Positions 10,394-23,121 of a DNA stretch of 64,000 bases are shown here, piece after piece. The stretch is from contig LSRX01001324.1 of the NCBI GenBank assembly GCA_001939145.1, positions 20,311 to 84,310 on the forward strand. The letters are read 5' to 3'. How positions within the stretch are numbered: the stretch's first letter is position 1; every line of letters begins with the position of its first letter. The translations under genes and the position numbers were made by a program. The notes beneath the pieces were generated by a model. That model was not told where the DNA came from. It did not search any database and was given only the letters and a program-made list of their open reading frames with translations. The stretch is from Symbiodinium microadriaticum. Its lineage: Eukaryota > Sar > Dinophyceae > Suessiales > Symbiodiniaceae.

Positions 10394-10996
10394 ATGTCAA
10401 CTACAATAGGATCAAGGGCTCACACAGCAGTGGCACCACTCGTTTTACATTCCACAGTCTTACTGTTGGTCTTGTTTTACAGGTCTTGCTATGCTTTTGT
10501 TCTTGTCATTCTTGCTTTGTCTTTGTCGTGGTTGGTAACTGTTGGTGATGTAGCAACAGCCTCAGTAGACAAGCGACGACCAAGTCTCAAAAAAGCGGAA
10601 GACCGCGTGGAGAGTCTTAGAACCAAGCGGTCGAAGATCAGAGAAAGGAACCGGAGAACAAGGGGACGAGAGGACTGGAAGGCACCAGAGGATCAGGGGA
10701 CCAAAATGGACCAAGGACCATGGGACCAAACCCAACCTGGTGGGGACCCAGGACCTGTGGGCAGCGGTTTCACACAAGAAACACTTCCGGTAGGCCATCG
10801 GTGGACGGAGAGAGGGCACTATCAAACACTTGACAGCGGGTTACCGGGATTCAGGTCACCAGGATGCTGTCGAGGGTTTGCTAACACCAACGGACCTAAC
10901 GAAAATGAACACCTGCTGGTAGAAGGCATTCTGCGGCTCGTACTCGAGTGCCTCAGGAGACCGTCAGCTGCCAGACGCACTGACCGCATTTGTTAG
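10394..10996 (+). CDS. Unrecognised open frame with one or two hydrophobic segments
   Basis: 200 codons from an ATG. Residues about 13-50 are strongly hydrophobic (two possible membrane helices split by a short RSCYAF loop), followed by a Lys/Arg-rich stretch (residues 60-95) and a Gly/Pro/Gln-rich middle coming from short GGACCA-type DNA repetition (about 10690-10735). No family recognised. The basic and low-complexity parts look repeat-derived, so a chance frame is quite possible. Confidence 0.2.
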   Translation: MSTTIGSRAHTAVAPLVLHSTVLLLVLFYRSCYAFVLVILALSLSWLVTVGDVATASVDKRRPSLKKAEDRVESLRTKRSKIRERNRRTRGREDWKAPEDQGTKMDQGPWDQTQPGGDPGPVGSGFTQETLPVGHRWTERGHYQTLDSGLPGFRSPGCCRGFANTNGPNENEHLLVEGILRLVLECLRRPSAARRTDRIC

Positions 10997-13845
10997 CTGG
11001 CTTGGGAATGAGGCCCAAACTGACATTAGGGCCTCCAGTGCCTCGTGCTCGCGACCCATGCCTGCAAGAAAAGGCCATGTGGAGACGGCAAGAGTGTGCC
11101 AGTGTCCATCGTCGCCTTGGAGCGCAACAGACCTCGATGGCTCACACGACTCTTGTACTTCTTGCGTTGCTGCAACTCGTCGCGACCTAGTGAAGCACTG
11201 TCTGCACTCTCAGGGCTTCGTTCTGAGAGCCCGGCTGCCAGTAGTAGCCTGCGTACTATAAACACCAAATCTTGACTTTCGAGGAGAAGTTCCGACGTCA
11301 TCACAGACGGCACATTGGCTACAAACGGCTTCTTCTTTAGTTCCAGCCGGGTGACCATCAGCAGATGTTGGTTGAATGCCCGTTAGCTCATCTGCCTCAG
11401 ACCAAGGGCAAAACCTGGAAGTCTCGCACCATGCTTTTTCACAACTGCCAGAGTCTTGGAACCAACCTGGCTTAAGTTCAACAGTGACGCCCGCTGCAGC
11501 TGGGATCGCAGCATCAGACAGAGCTTCCACATACTGTTGCAGCTGCGCATGGGCCTTGTGCAGCGAGCGTCCACGGAATGGTGCTCAAGGGAACCGGATC
11601 GCTGGGGCAGGCACGCTTGCCCTCAAACACAACAACCCAGACCTCAAAATAGGTCGTTTGTTTGCAACATGTACCTAAAAACGGCGCATATACCTGAGGG
11701 CAAGGAAGCGAAAACACAACAAAGGTCCACACAGTGTAGTTACAGTCTCATCCGGCACGAAAACTTTGTCGCTGCCGCCCTGGAGCACAGGATTGTAAAG
11801 TCTGGCTGGCTATGCTGGCCCCCACAGCTAGCTGGGGGGCATGCTGGTCGCCAGACTGCTGCTGGAACCTAGGGTATAATGTACAGATGCGTAGAATGTT
11901 TACTCTTCAGCAGATGCAAGAGGAACCACATTTTGTGTGTATTGCTTTTGACTTTTGTGCCTTTGGTGGCCGGATCAGGCAGAAACTGCAGAGTCACAGG
12001 AATGGGGCTTCTTTCCAAGCTGGAGCTGCTTTTGTTTGTGATTTCTTGGCCTGGGCGCCTGCCTGCGTGACGGGCTACCGACTGACTCACTGCCTCACTG
12101 TTGGTTTGAAAATCCAAGGTAAGGGGCTCACAGCAAAGCCCCAAGCAATGCACTAAATAATACGAAAAAGGAAAGAACCTCCACCCGATTTAAGATCCTC
12201 TCTTCTTTTCAGCAGCCAAGGCGCGGGAGCAAGCGACGAGCTGCTTGCTCTTGAAGCTGCGCCTTAGCTGTGGTCACGACGTGTCCGAAAACGCTCCGAA
12301 TAACTCCGAGCCAGATGCAAGGCTCAGCCAACCTAGGGCCACAGGGGTGTCAAACGACATGATGCAATCTGACAATTGCAAAAGCGACGGGTGCCCGACA
12401 CAGGGCCAAGACACAGCCTTTGCGTGGCGCATGATGCAAGTGACTTGCGCAAGCAGCAGGACTAAGGCTGGAGGGAAAGCCTTTTCAAATCCGGACTCCC
12501 AACCGGGCACATCCCCATGCAATCAAATGCCGCGGCCAAGCACTTCCAAGATGGTTTGAGTTTGATGCATGGGCAGCCATCGTCTGAGACGCGGGCTCGC
12601 CCCACAACAAGTCAAGGCCCTCGGTGCAAAATTCCAAGGCCTGGCCAGAGATTACAAAAACCATCGCGCAAGTGGTAGGCTGTGCGATGAGGTGCATTTC
12701 AGACTTGTTCACCAAGGTGGCCTGACGAAGTCTTTCGCTGTCTGCTGCCAAGCGGGCACATGTCAGCAACTGTTCAGGGCTTCTCCTGGCAGAGCGCATG
12801 GCCAGGCATCTGGCCAGCAAAGCCCACATTCCCCGCCCGAAATTCTGAGGCTAGAGCTCTGCATCGTCCACTGGCACTGATCCGTTGCAGCTGGAACTTG
12901 CAGAGCCTCGTTTACCAGCTTGCCACATCCCGTGCGAATCTGCGGCTGTTGACATGAAGTTACAAGCTCCAAGCCACCATGCGTGATATTTGGCTCGAAA
13001 GGCCTTATGCACAGTTGAATACCAACCCTGGGTCATGAATGATGTCATAAACTCGCAAAGAGACAGGGGCATCCACAAAGCGGTTTGTTTGACTGTGCCA
13101 GGCATTGCATTCAATGCAAGGCAGTCTGTGCTGTGACTCGATCACGGCACAAGGCAGGGTACAGTACTCCTGGTCATTAAATTACACAGATACTGCAAGG
13201 TATCAAGAAACAAGTATTGCACAGCCAGCGCTATGATGACATCGACATGAATCAAAAAGAGGCAGCAGGACTGGGCGATGTCAGTGCTGTTGAACATTAC
13301 TGCAGGTGCAAGCAGGGTTGTGTCATCAGGCTGTGCCAGCACTGCAGTGACATTTGACTGCGGGATAAGACAGGTAGCATGCAAAGTTGACGCGTTTATG
13401 CGTGAAAGTCATTCGTGCAAACCAGGCTGTCCAAACTGGCCCGGGATAAACATGCCCATATGCCAAATGCCCCATTTCACAGCACTCTAGGTTGGAACCA
13501 CTTGCTTAGCTTTGCAGCATTCACCACCAAACTGCTCCTGGCCTCTCAAGTGAGCTTGGCATGCTGGATGAGCTGGCCGTCTTGGCCAAGATTATGCCAG
13601 CAGGACGGCAGGCAACAAGAATTTTCTCGAAGCAGCAAAACGTGCAACAGCGGCACATTGTCAAGGAGAGAAGATCCTTTGGACCAATTGCGGAAAATGC
13701 ATCCTGAAACTGTCCACGGGCAAGCATTTCACTGGCACCGAGGTGTTGGATAGATCTTCAGGTTTTCAGGTCTGATCTTGGCAATCTGGTTGACACCGAA
13801 GTTGTCCTCAACACAGGCTGCCAGTGGTACAGTCACTTCAAAATA
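10997..13845. other. No gene recognised
   Basis: Many short open frames. On the minus strand 12274-12829 holds protein-like stretches (for example SPEQLLTCARLAADSERLRQ) in two frames that could be host exons, but I cannot connect them or name a product. Confidence 0.5.
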
Positions 13846-14632
13846 TCATGACATGGCACGGACCGCAGCTCGAGTTCCGTCCGTCATGGGCAACTGCACG
13901 TTGTAGCGGTTGGTCTCTGCGTCATAGGAATCGATGATGACACTCATGCCGTTAAAGCTCGGACACGTCATCAGACCATCGATCATGACGGCAGCACCTG
14001 CTGGCAGGACCTGCGGCACCCTGGCAAAGGACATGTGTGGCGTACACACGGGCGCCGTGCTAAGCACCGGAGATGCAGACGGACCGGAGTCCACTGGAGG
14101 AGTTGCGGCATTCTGCGGCTGTGTGCTCAGAAAGCCCGGCGTCACGGGAGCAATTGGCATGTTTCTTGCTGAGCTCTGGTCTAACATCCATGGATTGGAA
14201 CGGACCAGATTTTCATCAAGCAGCCCAACCCCCTCGACATGGAAAAAGGAGCCGGAGACCTTCATCTGTGCTTCTGTCTGCACGTTCGCAGGAAGGCCGC
14301 GCTCCTCTCGAGGCTTGTCCTGAACCTTAATCTGGTTACTCGATCGTCCACGGCCCGTGGGAGCATCTTCTTGCGCATCAGCATTATCCACTGTCACAGC
14401 CGAAAACTGGGTCTCTTCATCCCGTCCTGCAGCTTCTTCGTCAGCACTGCCTAGCACGTGGCATTCACATGAAGCACCGCATCCTATCCAGTCAAGAAGA
14501 GCATGTTTGCTTGCTCCTGCCTCGGATGCTGTGACGAACTTCAATCTCTCTGGCTAGGCGTTCTGCCTTCTTGCGTGCATGGGCCGGCACTTTGGCGACA
14601 TCGATGATGGTGGAATACTGAGAGAGGTCTTC
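13846..14632 (-). CDS. Probable host gene fragment with C-terminal SH3-like motif
   Basis: The minus strand holds a 230-codon open stretch ending at a TGA at 13845. Upstream, an acceptor-like TGCTTTCAG|G at 14632 opens a coherent helical exon EDLSQYSTIIDVAKVPAHAR followed by KKAERLAREIE. A short intron with a GC donor near 14528 and an acceptor CTAG near 14460 could join that exon to SADEEAAGRDEETQ; this splice is inference. The long middle is Ser/Pro/Ala-rich and likely disordered. The last 55 residues (AGAAVMIDGLMTCPSFNG, then SYDAETNRYNVQLP) resemble the small beta-barrel motif common in dinoflagellate proteins, in which a hydrophobic strand, an F-N-G turn and a D-x-E-x-x-R-Y strand recur. 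Function unknown; gene ends not defined. Confidence 0.5.
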
Positions 14633-14882
14633 CTGAAAGCACAGGCATAAACCTTCGAGCACAATTCAAGACAAGACAGGCATGGCAGGAGCGGCAGTGA
14701 AAGAGGCCTTGAAGGTTGAGACGTAACCGAAAAGCTCTGCATTTGCTTTGAATTGGTCCCAGTGACCTCAACAACAATGGGCGAGGCAACAGCGTCAGCA
14801 AAAACAACATAACAGAAGCAGCCATGCTTGCCGAGGAGCTATCACTGTTATGAGTTGGAGCAAGCTCCTGGAATGCAGACAA

Positions 14883-15046
14883 CCACCAAAATCAGCTTGA
14901 CATCGCTTGACTGAGGAAAAGTAATTCTGCGCTTTGCATTTGCACGCACGCTCCTCCAAGGCGCCATCGCAATTACTAGGTGCAGCCCAACGCTGAAGTT
15001 CTCTTTCCTGCCCACCGTGCACAGAGAGAGAGAGAGACAGAGAGAC

Positions 15047-15095
<49 letters not shown>

Positions 15096-15136
15096 GAAGG
15101 AGAGAGAGAGAGAGAACGAGAGAGAGAGAGAGGGAA

Positions 15137-15172
<36 letters not shown>

Positions 15173-15823
15173 CGCGAGAAAGTAAGTATATATATATATA
15201 TATATTTGTGTGTGTGCGTCTGTATCTGTGTTTTGTGTGTGTGCGGAACTCTGTTACCGAGAGTTATGTTTCGTGTATCACAATGCAGGGGGGCTGTCTG
15301 CCCTACAGGAGTGACGGCCCAACGAAGGGGCTCCTGTAGAGGCACTGAAATGGCAAGGAAACGTCCTAGCTACGTACCTGCCGTCTTTTTCAATCTTGTG
15401 GCCAGGGGCTAAGCCAAGAACCCCAATATATTGCCTAGTGGCTACATGTCTTCGCCTCTGAAAGTGGGAAGTACATTGGCAAATACCAGTCAGAGGGAGG
15501 ATTGCAAGAGTGTGTATCTAGACGGTTGTTCGTTCAATGTGCCGTCTACAATAGGAGTGCCTACTGCATTGAACCCTGTACGGTTCCATTGGATTGACTC
15601 CTGATCGGCACCAGTTACCGAACCCTGATCGGTTCACCTGAAGGATATTTGTGCCCGATAAGTACAAAAAATTCTGTTCGACTAACTGCCAGGCTGGAAT
15701 CCTTTCGTTTCGTTCGGAGAAAGAACCCTCCAAAAGTTCAGCTTTGAGCCCGCAGGGCCCCACCAGGTGCAGAAGCTAGCATAGCTCAAACATCCTCCCA
15801 CCGATCTCCTCAGTCGAGAAGCC
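14883..15823. other. Microsatellites and presumed 5' flank of the next element
   Basis: Contains a GA-rich tract (about 15018-15183) running into a TA tract (15187-15208) and a TG-rich stretch, then about 550 bp without a gene. The 15,700-15,823 segment immediately precedes the polyprotein start at 15824. Confidence 0.6.
15018..15208. repeat. GA-rich microsatellite followed by TA tract
   Basis: About 165 bp of interrupted (GA)n, then (TA)n of about 22 bp. It creates Arg/Glu or Ser/Leu open frames on both strands that should not be read as genes. Confidence 0.95.
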
Positions 15824-18545
15824 ATGTCTGTTTGGTTCGGCAACAATTTGAACGATCGCTCAAACAAGTGGCAACATGAACAAAGCTGGTCCTCTGATGG
15901 CTGGCGAAGCTGGTCTGACAACGACTCAATGTGGAATACGTCTTCGAACCCTACGACTTCTGCAGCCGCTCCGCCTTCTGCTCCGAAGCCTGCTCTTCCA
16001 GTGTCGTTATATACGTTTCAATCTGACGACAAGTTTTGGGATCGCCAGCCAGTAGGCAGCCAAGGCCACCAACTTTTCGAAGAAGTTCTACCTACTGAAT
16101 GGCGCCGCAAAGCTTGGCTGGCCGTTCCATAGAAGACATCTGCGCGTGGGAGCTATCCCACCGCGGACTTTCTGAGTTTTCCTTTCGACTTCTGAGTGAA
16201 GGACGATACCAAGGAATTGTTTGGACAAGATCAGCATCCGAAGCTGTCTTCACCACCCAACTCGTCAAGAGAATTCGAGAGTTGGATTTGGATATTGATG
16301 AAGTGGCACGAACATGTTTCAAGCAAGAAGATGTTCCCGACAAACACCAAGACGCCACTGAATTCATGCAGCGACTGTCTTCTGACCTTGCAGATTCATG
16401 AAAGCCAAGCTTCCCACGAAAGCTACTTCGGAGGAATCAACTGCCTTGATCAGATCAAAGCCAAAGCCAAGCTGGCGGCCCATGGTCTGGTGACCCCGAC
16501 AAGAGAGAAGCTCAAGATAGCTTACCATCCAATTTGGATCTGCCGATTTCAGACTCTAATCCCGGAGCTCCCAAGCGAGCCAAATCCAACAAAGATTCCA
16601 ATGAGGAGGAAGCCCAGAAGCTTTTGAAGAGCCCTTCCAAGAACAAGTTGAATTCCAGACCCAAAGGAGCGACAGACCACACCATGTTGAAGATTGGCTC
16701 CAAACTTTAAAGAACAAGCAAGCCAGGCTTTAAGCGCAAGTTCACACAGCTTCGAAAGCATGTGAACACAGTTCAAGAACTTTCAAGCAGGGGTATTCGA
16801 AACAAGAACTTAGCAGTGCTGCCGTGAAATTCGGACTGGATGAGAACCTTGCATCCAGATCGACAATCAAGAACCTGTCAACAGTCATTGCTGCACCCCA
16901 ATTTGGAACTTCTTGGCTTACAAGCCAAGCTTGTGTGATGAGCAACCATCAACGGAGCTCACTCAAAACACAGATTTGCAACCTTGGAGAGGCATGACTT
17001 TTTTCATACACCACTGTTCTGGTTTTCCGAAAGCCTCGATGATCTGGCCCCAAGGACGTCTACATCTAGCTTTACTGTTCTTTTTCAGCGACTTTGCACA
17101 ACAATCCCACGCAGAGAACCTTCGAAGAAAACTTCGCTCGATGCATCCGACCCAATGCAGTGCATATGAAGTCAGTAGCGGACTGGCGCCTTTTTAATTC
17201 TGTGGAGCAGTATCGGCAGCCTTCCACTTACATGTATATTGGGTCTACATCGATCAGTGTAGCTGACCGGGAATCCAACAGGATGTCCACTTCGAAGCAA
17301 CTGGAACTCGGAAAAGAGAACCAAGCTGAACTCTCTGTCAGGTATTGGCACAGTACTGGATCCTTGGAGACCTTCGCCAAGCATGGATTCTGGAGCACAT
17401 GCTCATCGATTCTTGGCAGCCCAAGCTCAGCTATCCGTTCATTACCTTACATCATCTCACATCTACAAAGGATTGCATTAATTAGGCTTCCGAGCGAGTT
17501 CAAAAACACGCAAGACTGCCTACGCAAAGTTTGGGCGCAGATTGTGGGTTAAACGGTTAAGCTCCGCAAAAAAAACTGCACCCTAGCATACAACCCTACA
17601 AGTTTCAACTGCCCAGGCAAAAGGCATGAAACATTCTCTATGACTCAGCCAGTTTGACCAGGCAGTCTTTTGAAGCTACCAAGCAAATTCGTTCCCAACG
17701 ATGGTTTCCTGACGAGATATAAACCGAGCCGAAGCAAAGTGCGAAAAATTTTGAAGGCAGCATGTAAGTTTCGGAATATGACATGGCCCAAACGAGCCAT
17801 GGGCATTCAGCTTCAATTCACTGCAGATCTACTGTCCAAGTGGATAAGAAGCAACATTCTCCGATTTAAACACATTCTGGTGCCTTGTCACATACCTTCG
17901 TCCAAGGTGAGAGAAAAACCTCACCAAAGTCTCAAAGACTTCCTCCACAATAACAAGCAAGGGGACGAATGGATTGCCCTCAATCCTGCCGCAACGATTC
18001 CTTGCCGCTGCCAGGAGTACAAGAACCTCCTGTCAGATCATTGTTTGCACTGTTTCCTGGATGGACATGTTGTGGCAGGTTTTGAAGACCTATCCATCCA
18101 TCCTGCGGCTTTCTAGGAGCAGGAAATGCAGCATGCACCTTTTTTCCATCTAGACGGACCTTCGTTCAGGTCAATTGCAAGCAATTCGAAACCTGGCGAA
18201 CAAACATGGTTTGCCAGCTGAACTTACACAGTCTTTTGAGGACTTGATGTCCACAGAATGGTACCACCATATTTTGGTTTTGCAAAGCAAGGCTCTCGAT
18301 TGACCTGGAGAAATATTCAAGCGGCTCGAGACAAAGTTCAAAGCAGGTTTGTTATTCATTGCGAAGACCATGCTGCCAATCATTTAATGGTTTTTTGCCC
18401 GCTGTTCTACTATCGCGCAGCTCTTCGATCCTGGCAAGACCCAGAAGTGTTTGAAATGATGCCAGGCACTGTACAACAACATCAACAAGCTATGTTGAGC
18501 AAAATTCCTGCTGTTATTAAAAAACATTACGCGGAGATGGCTGGG
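15824..18545 (+). pseudogene. 5' half of a GIY-YIG-type retroelement polyprotein
   Basis: The ATG at 15824 opens a Ser/Trp-rich N-terminus leading to LPTEWRRKAWLAVP; a frameshift near 16120 continues as CAWELSHRGLSEFSFRLL and DKHQDATEFMQRLSSDL. Further protein-like blocks follow in shifting frames. One is a nuclease-like YMYIGSTSISVADRESNRM, then ELSVRYWHSTGS and WQPKLSYPFITLHHL, consistent with a GIY-YIG fold (about 17225-17460). Others are a Cys-rich IPCRCQEYKNLL (about 17990) and FVIHCEDHAANHLMVFCP (about 18345-18400). These blocks match, in order, the N-terminal half of a polyprotein type I associate with Symbiodiniaceae retroelements, where a reverse transcriptase follows. Here the sequence stops being protein-like near 18545, before any RT motif, so the copy is 3' truncated. 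Many frameshifts and stops. The Penelope-like affinity is an inference from GIY-YIG. Confidence 0.7.
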
Positions 18546-21500
18546 TCGATGAGGGGGATTGAAGATCTCGTCGTCGATGGTCCGTACATGCTCCCGGTTG
18601 TCGTTCTCGCTCTCGTTCTCTGGGACGAACAGGCTGACGGGCTCGATGTCATGTGGTTTGGTTCCTCGAACTAGACCCGGTGGGTCTCGTGGTAATTGGT
18701 GGTAGTCCAGAAGCTGCCGAAGGTCCACTAGTCGTGGTTCGTGGTGCCAGAACAGGAGTCGTGGATCGTGGGGTGCCAGAATAGCAGCCGTGGATCGTGG
18801 AAAATACCTGTAATTAAGACTCGGAAGTGTCGCGGTAAGCCATGGCGCAATCACGGGGCAGGACTGAACTACTAAAACGAACGTACATCAAATAAGAAAT
18901 CAGACATGAATGTAACACTACGACCCGCCTTCGCCAATGTCCTTAGTTGGTTGCTTGAAGCACTTGGAGCTGTTAGCGCAACTTTGTGGCGTGAAGCCGA
19001 GCTTGTGTGTGCCACGAGGGCGTCATTTGCACGAAGGCACGAAGCATCCTTGTCATTGAACTGTGTCCCCGCAAGCTACGCGCTGCCAGACTTAATTGGC
19101 GGCTCCGAACTTGGAACATCAGAGTGCCGCACGGAGGCATAACACCACCGGCCCTATGGACCTACACAAGGAAAGTTCGGATTGGTTTGATTTCGGCGAA
19201 GACCAGACCTGGTGACCAAGGCATAGTGCGTACTCATCAGGAACTTTTGATCTGTATTCTCATGGACAGGAATGTCGAAAATGAAGAGTGCGGCAACATG
19301 GCCTGGGACCCGGACGGACTTCCCCCAACCAGCCTGAACCCCAACGTGCCGAAGACAAAGACAACGCCCACGACAAGGTCTTCATGTGGTTCAAGCGTTG
19401 ACAGTCGAAATTTTTGTCCTTGGCTTACTCCCATGCCATATCCAGTGAAGACCAACATCCAAGTAGAATATCCAGCATAGTGTAACCAGTGTAGAGCTGC
19501 TCTTGCAGATTATGTCACACGCGCAATGTGCAGGTATCCCCCGATCATATCCTGATGCGTGACTGGAGCTTCGCTGCACCAGGAGCCGAACATCCCTGGT
19601 GTCCCTGCTATCGAAATCAGCTATCAGAAAGGGACTGTCAGGTCCCTTGCTATCAAAACCAGATAACGGACCGTCAAGTGAAGACCCTTGGATACGGGGT
19701 TTGCACACACACACACATACATGCAGACATGCATACATACATGCGCATATGCGTATGTACCTCCGTGCCCATCTACCCATATTCAGATCGATTGCAAACT
19801 AAATCCTTGCCGGACTCGGCAGTTGCGCCAATCTCCTCGCCATGATACAAGAGAAAGGTAACACAATGCAGCACCAAATCAAGTGCAAATCTTCTAGGCT
19901 CCGGGCTTTGTCGGTGAGCCATGTCTTATCGGCCTCCAAACGACAAGCTGCACCGAAATGAAGCAGCATCATTTTTCGCACTGTGGGTGCCTCGAATACC
20001 GGAGAGCCGGATTCATCCTGAGAGCCATCACGTGGTGTCAAGCCTGAGCACGGCGAGACCGGCTCAATGGCACTTGCGCCGGCACCCTTTGTGTCATCTT
20101 CGCTCACCAAGACACAATGTGTAGACTCGCGGGAGTTCACTCCAGAGTCCCGGGTGGCAGTGGACAAGCATGGGCTCGATGGTGCCAGTAACCGGCTTTC
20201 GACCTGCCAACTCCGAATCTCTGCTCGAAGGACACGCTGGGCAGATGCAGACCAGCTGCTCGGCAAGCACGAAAGCATAGTGCAAACTTTTTTAGCATTC
20301 GCCCCTAGTGCAAACTTACACCTGCCTTCTTCTGGATGTTGTCCGTCATCGTGTGTGGCGACTTTTGCGGAGTCTTGCGGAGCTCATGAAGCTTGGTGAG
20401 CAATGTGTTTGTTCGATCCTGGGCTTCACGTTGCTGACCAATCCCAAACACTCACCTTCTGGTGCGGCGAGGCTCCACATCTGCAATACCACCATCGAGC
20501 GCAGCCGGCAAAGTACATGAACCTCATGTGCCATGTGCAAGTGTCGGAGACTGCGTCTTGAGCGTGCGGATTCACACGCTGCGCAAGGAACCCCGCAGAC
20601 CTAGTGATAAGACGACTTAGTGCCAACTACCCGAGTTTCCCTCCAGTGGCACGTTCGCTGCAGAAATTGACAGGGCTTCCGCATCTATGTCGTGCTACGT
20701 TGCCTTCCATGACTCGCGCTGGCACGCGAAGCGGAACCGCCAGCTGCTGGGCTGCTGGGCCGAAAGGCTGCCGAGTTCCGACCCGACATGCGGACGTGCT
20801 CATGCTGAGGCGAAGGACTGCAACCATAAGTACACACTATAAATCAGCTCCAGGCGGCTCTTCCTTAAAGAGAACCTGCTTACAACAGCTGCTCAACCGC
20901 ACTGTGCGGAATGAAACCAAGGACATCACCTGACTTTGCTTCTCCTCCTCCTGGAAAATCCATGTTTACAATGCTCGCGGGGGGCCAGCAATGGGCATCT
21001 GTACCGCGCACCTCTGCAATGTGGCCCGGGGAGATGTCTTCCACAGACTCCATACCTCAATGTAATGCTTGAAACTGGCATACCACCGTTTCTGTCGCCA
21101 AGTGGAGTCAGTCTTGCAGGTCGAAGCATCACGATCTGGAGGAGGCTTCTCCAATCGTAGAGGCGTGAAAACTCATTGCTTGCACATGTTGCTCACAGCC
21201 TTGAGCACCGAGCCCCAGTGCTCGCTTTGCAGAGAAGCATGCATTGACCTGACAGAGAGCAGGACGGCGTTCTGCAATTCCGACGGGCATCAGCCGCAGA
21301 TGGATGCCACAACTTGCATGTGCTGCAACTTTCGTCTTGCTTGAAGGGTAGGGCCAGGGGGACGAAAGCTGGACGGCAAGCGAAACAGAGCTGGCGAGGG
21401 GGGCTCCAAGCATCATCACATACAACCACATCAGCAACAGAAGGCAAACAGAGCTGACGAGGCGGGCTCCAAGCACTATGATTATCACATCCAATATATA

Positions 21501-21640
21501 GCATCCTCACATGCAACCAGAAACTCATCAGCAACGCACGGGAAACAGAGTTGGCATCATCACCTCCAGCACACCCAACCACATCAACAACTCAGCAGCA
21601 GAGAGGGGAGGTTTGGGAGGTATAATCCATATATCAATAC
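18546..21640. other. No gene recognised
   Basis: Short frames on both strands. A minus-strand frame of 159 codons at 19799-20278 is the longest and has no recognisable motif. A short CA/CATA microsatellite lies at about 19705-19745. Three diverged copies of a GGCAAACAGAGCTG-type module lie at about 21371, 21440 and 21540. Confidence 0.5.
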
Positions 21641-21784
21641 ATGTGGGGCCAAGCCGGCATCCAGCCCCCCACTGCTGACGCAGACAGAAACGAAAGCCTC
21701 GTCACGCTACCTTCCGTGACCTATGTCGCATCTGCAACCCTTGTCCTCTACTGCTCAGGTGCCAGTGCTTGTTGCAATGCTGCC

Positions 21785-22140
21785 TTGTTGTTGGTCACAA
21801 TGCTTGTAAACGGGCTCGGGGTTTGGAGTGATGCTATGGTTGGAAGATTGGAAGTGTACTAAGTGAACTCACACCAAAGGAGCGACAAAGACCAACTCAA
21901 CGGAACAACAGCGACCAACAGACACAGAAACATAGAATATATACAGCTTCCAGTAGAAATATTGCAAACAACATATGCAACAGCGACGCTAGACAGCAGC
22001 CAATAAACACTTACGGAAAGTAATATTTAACATACGAGCACAACATCAACAGCAGCGTCCAAGACTTCGATGTATGAATAATGACCACTATCAATCTGTT
22101 ACATTACACACTGTATCCGCCCGCTTCTTTGTGATTCGAT
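21785..22140 (+). repeat. Interspersed repeat, module A, left copy
   Basis: Aligns by eye along its length with 62305-62655: CTTGTAAACGGGCT, GGGTTTGGAG, GACACAGAAACATA, TATTGCAAACAAC, CAATAAACACTT, TACGAGCACAACATCA and CGCTT---GTGATTCGAT blocks are shared in order. An inverted, partly duplicated copy lies at 63055-63275. Non-coding; family unknown. Confidence 0.85.
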
Positions 22141-22210
22141 CAGTGCCTGTTGTTGCCAACCATTTATTTCCGGTTACATGAAGGCAACGAACAGGATATC
22201 AAATAAGATA

Positions 22211-22426
22211 GTTGACACCTCAAGTATGGACGCCGTTCACCAGGCCAAGATTCTGAAAGACATGGAAATTCGATATTAAACAACATATCACAGTCGGTCC
22301 AAAACTTTTTGGATTTCGGTTTGTGCAATGTACCACTTAGCCATATACTATTTAGCTCAGCATTTGATATTGTATGTATTAAAAGCTAGTTAGCTAGTTA
22401 GATAGACCCGACAGGTATCGGGCTCA
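22211..22426 (-). repeat. Interspersed repeat, module B, left copy (inverted)
   Basis: Its reverse complement aligns with 61908-62117. Shared blocks on that strand include GCTAAATAGTATATGGCTAA, GTGGTACATTGCA, CCAAAAAGTTTTGGACCGAC, TTTAATATCGAATTTCCATG and CATACTTGAGGTGTC. It ends beside a TA/CA microsatellite (22440-22475), as the right copy also does. Confidence 0.85.
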
Positions 22427-22435
22427 TACATATAT

Positions 22436-22475
22436 AAACAAATATATATATATATATACACACACACACATACAT
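22436..22475. repeat. TA/CA microsatellite
   Basis: (TA)n then (CA)n directly after module B, so repeat and microsatellite may move or expand together. Confidence 0.9.
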
Positions 22476-23066
22476 GCAGGCGACGCACCACGTGCGGTGT
22501 CACAGAAGCTTCTGTTTATGTGCAGGACTCCAGGAGCGGCTCACGACTGAGCCGTACGCTGCTTCCAGGCTGTGTACCCGAAGTGGAACAATGCTGTAAG
22601 GCTGTGACAGCCTTGCGCTCACTCATCTGCTGAAAGAACACAAGCATTTTCCGATTGTCAAATTGAGGCTGCGAGCGGCCGCTCATGCCAAATTCGCAAA
22701 CCTCCAGTGCAAGAATGTATTGGGGGCAACATTGCTCGATTCGATGCACTGTAGAAAAACATCGGCAACAGCGACCACCTTCTGTACCCAGTTGTTGAGG
22801 ACGTGCTCAGCACCAGCTTCTTCAGTAATCGCTTCAACCGGAATCACAGGCTGGACCTGCATGTCGCCATCGCTTCTCACTCCTTATCACTATACGACAG
22901 CTGGGCGCACCGCCTCCGAAGGGAGTTCTTGTGGCGCCTGGTTCCAGCTGCTCGCTATTTCGCTAGTGCTAACAGCTCCCTGGCGGCTTCGATCGGCCTG
23001 TGAGCTGGATGAAGCTGGGCTGGAACCTTAGCCGATCGCCCTTAGACGAGGGCGGAGAGCAGCAAT
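22476..23066. other. No gene recognised
   Basis: Short frames only. Confidence 0.5.
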
Positions 23067-23121
23067 TTGGGGGGGGTTCACAGTGCGCCACCACGACGTG
23101 CCGTCTTGACAGCTGTTTTCT

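Noticed and set aside
14980..15412. Arg/Glu-rich and Ser/Leu-rich frames
   Set aside because: Both come from the GA/CT microsatellite.
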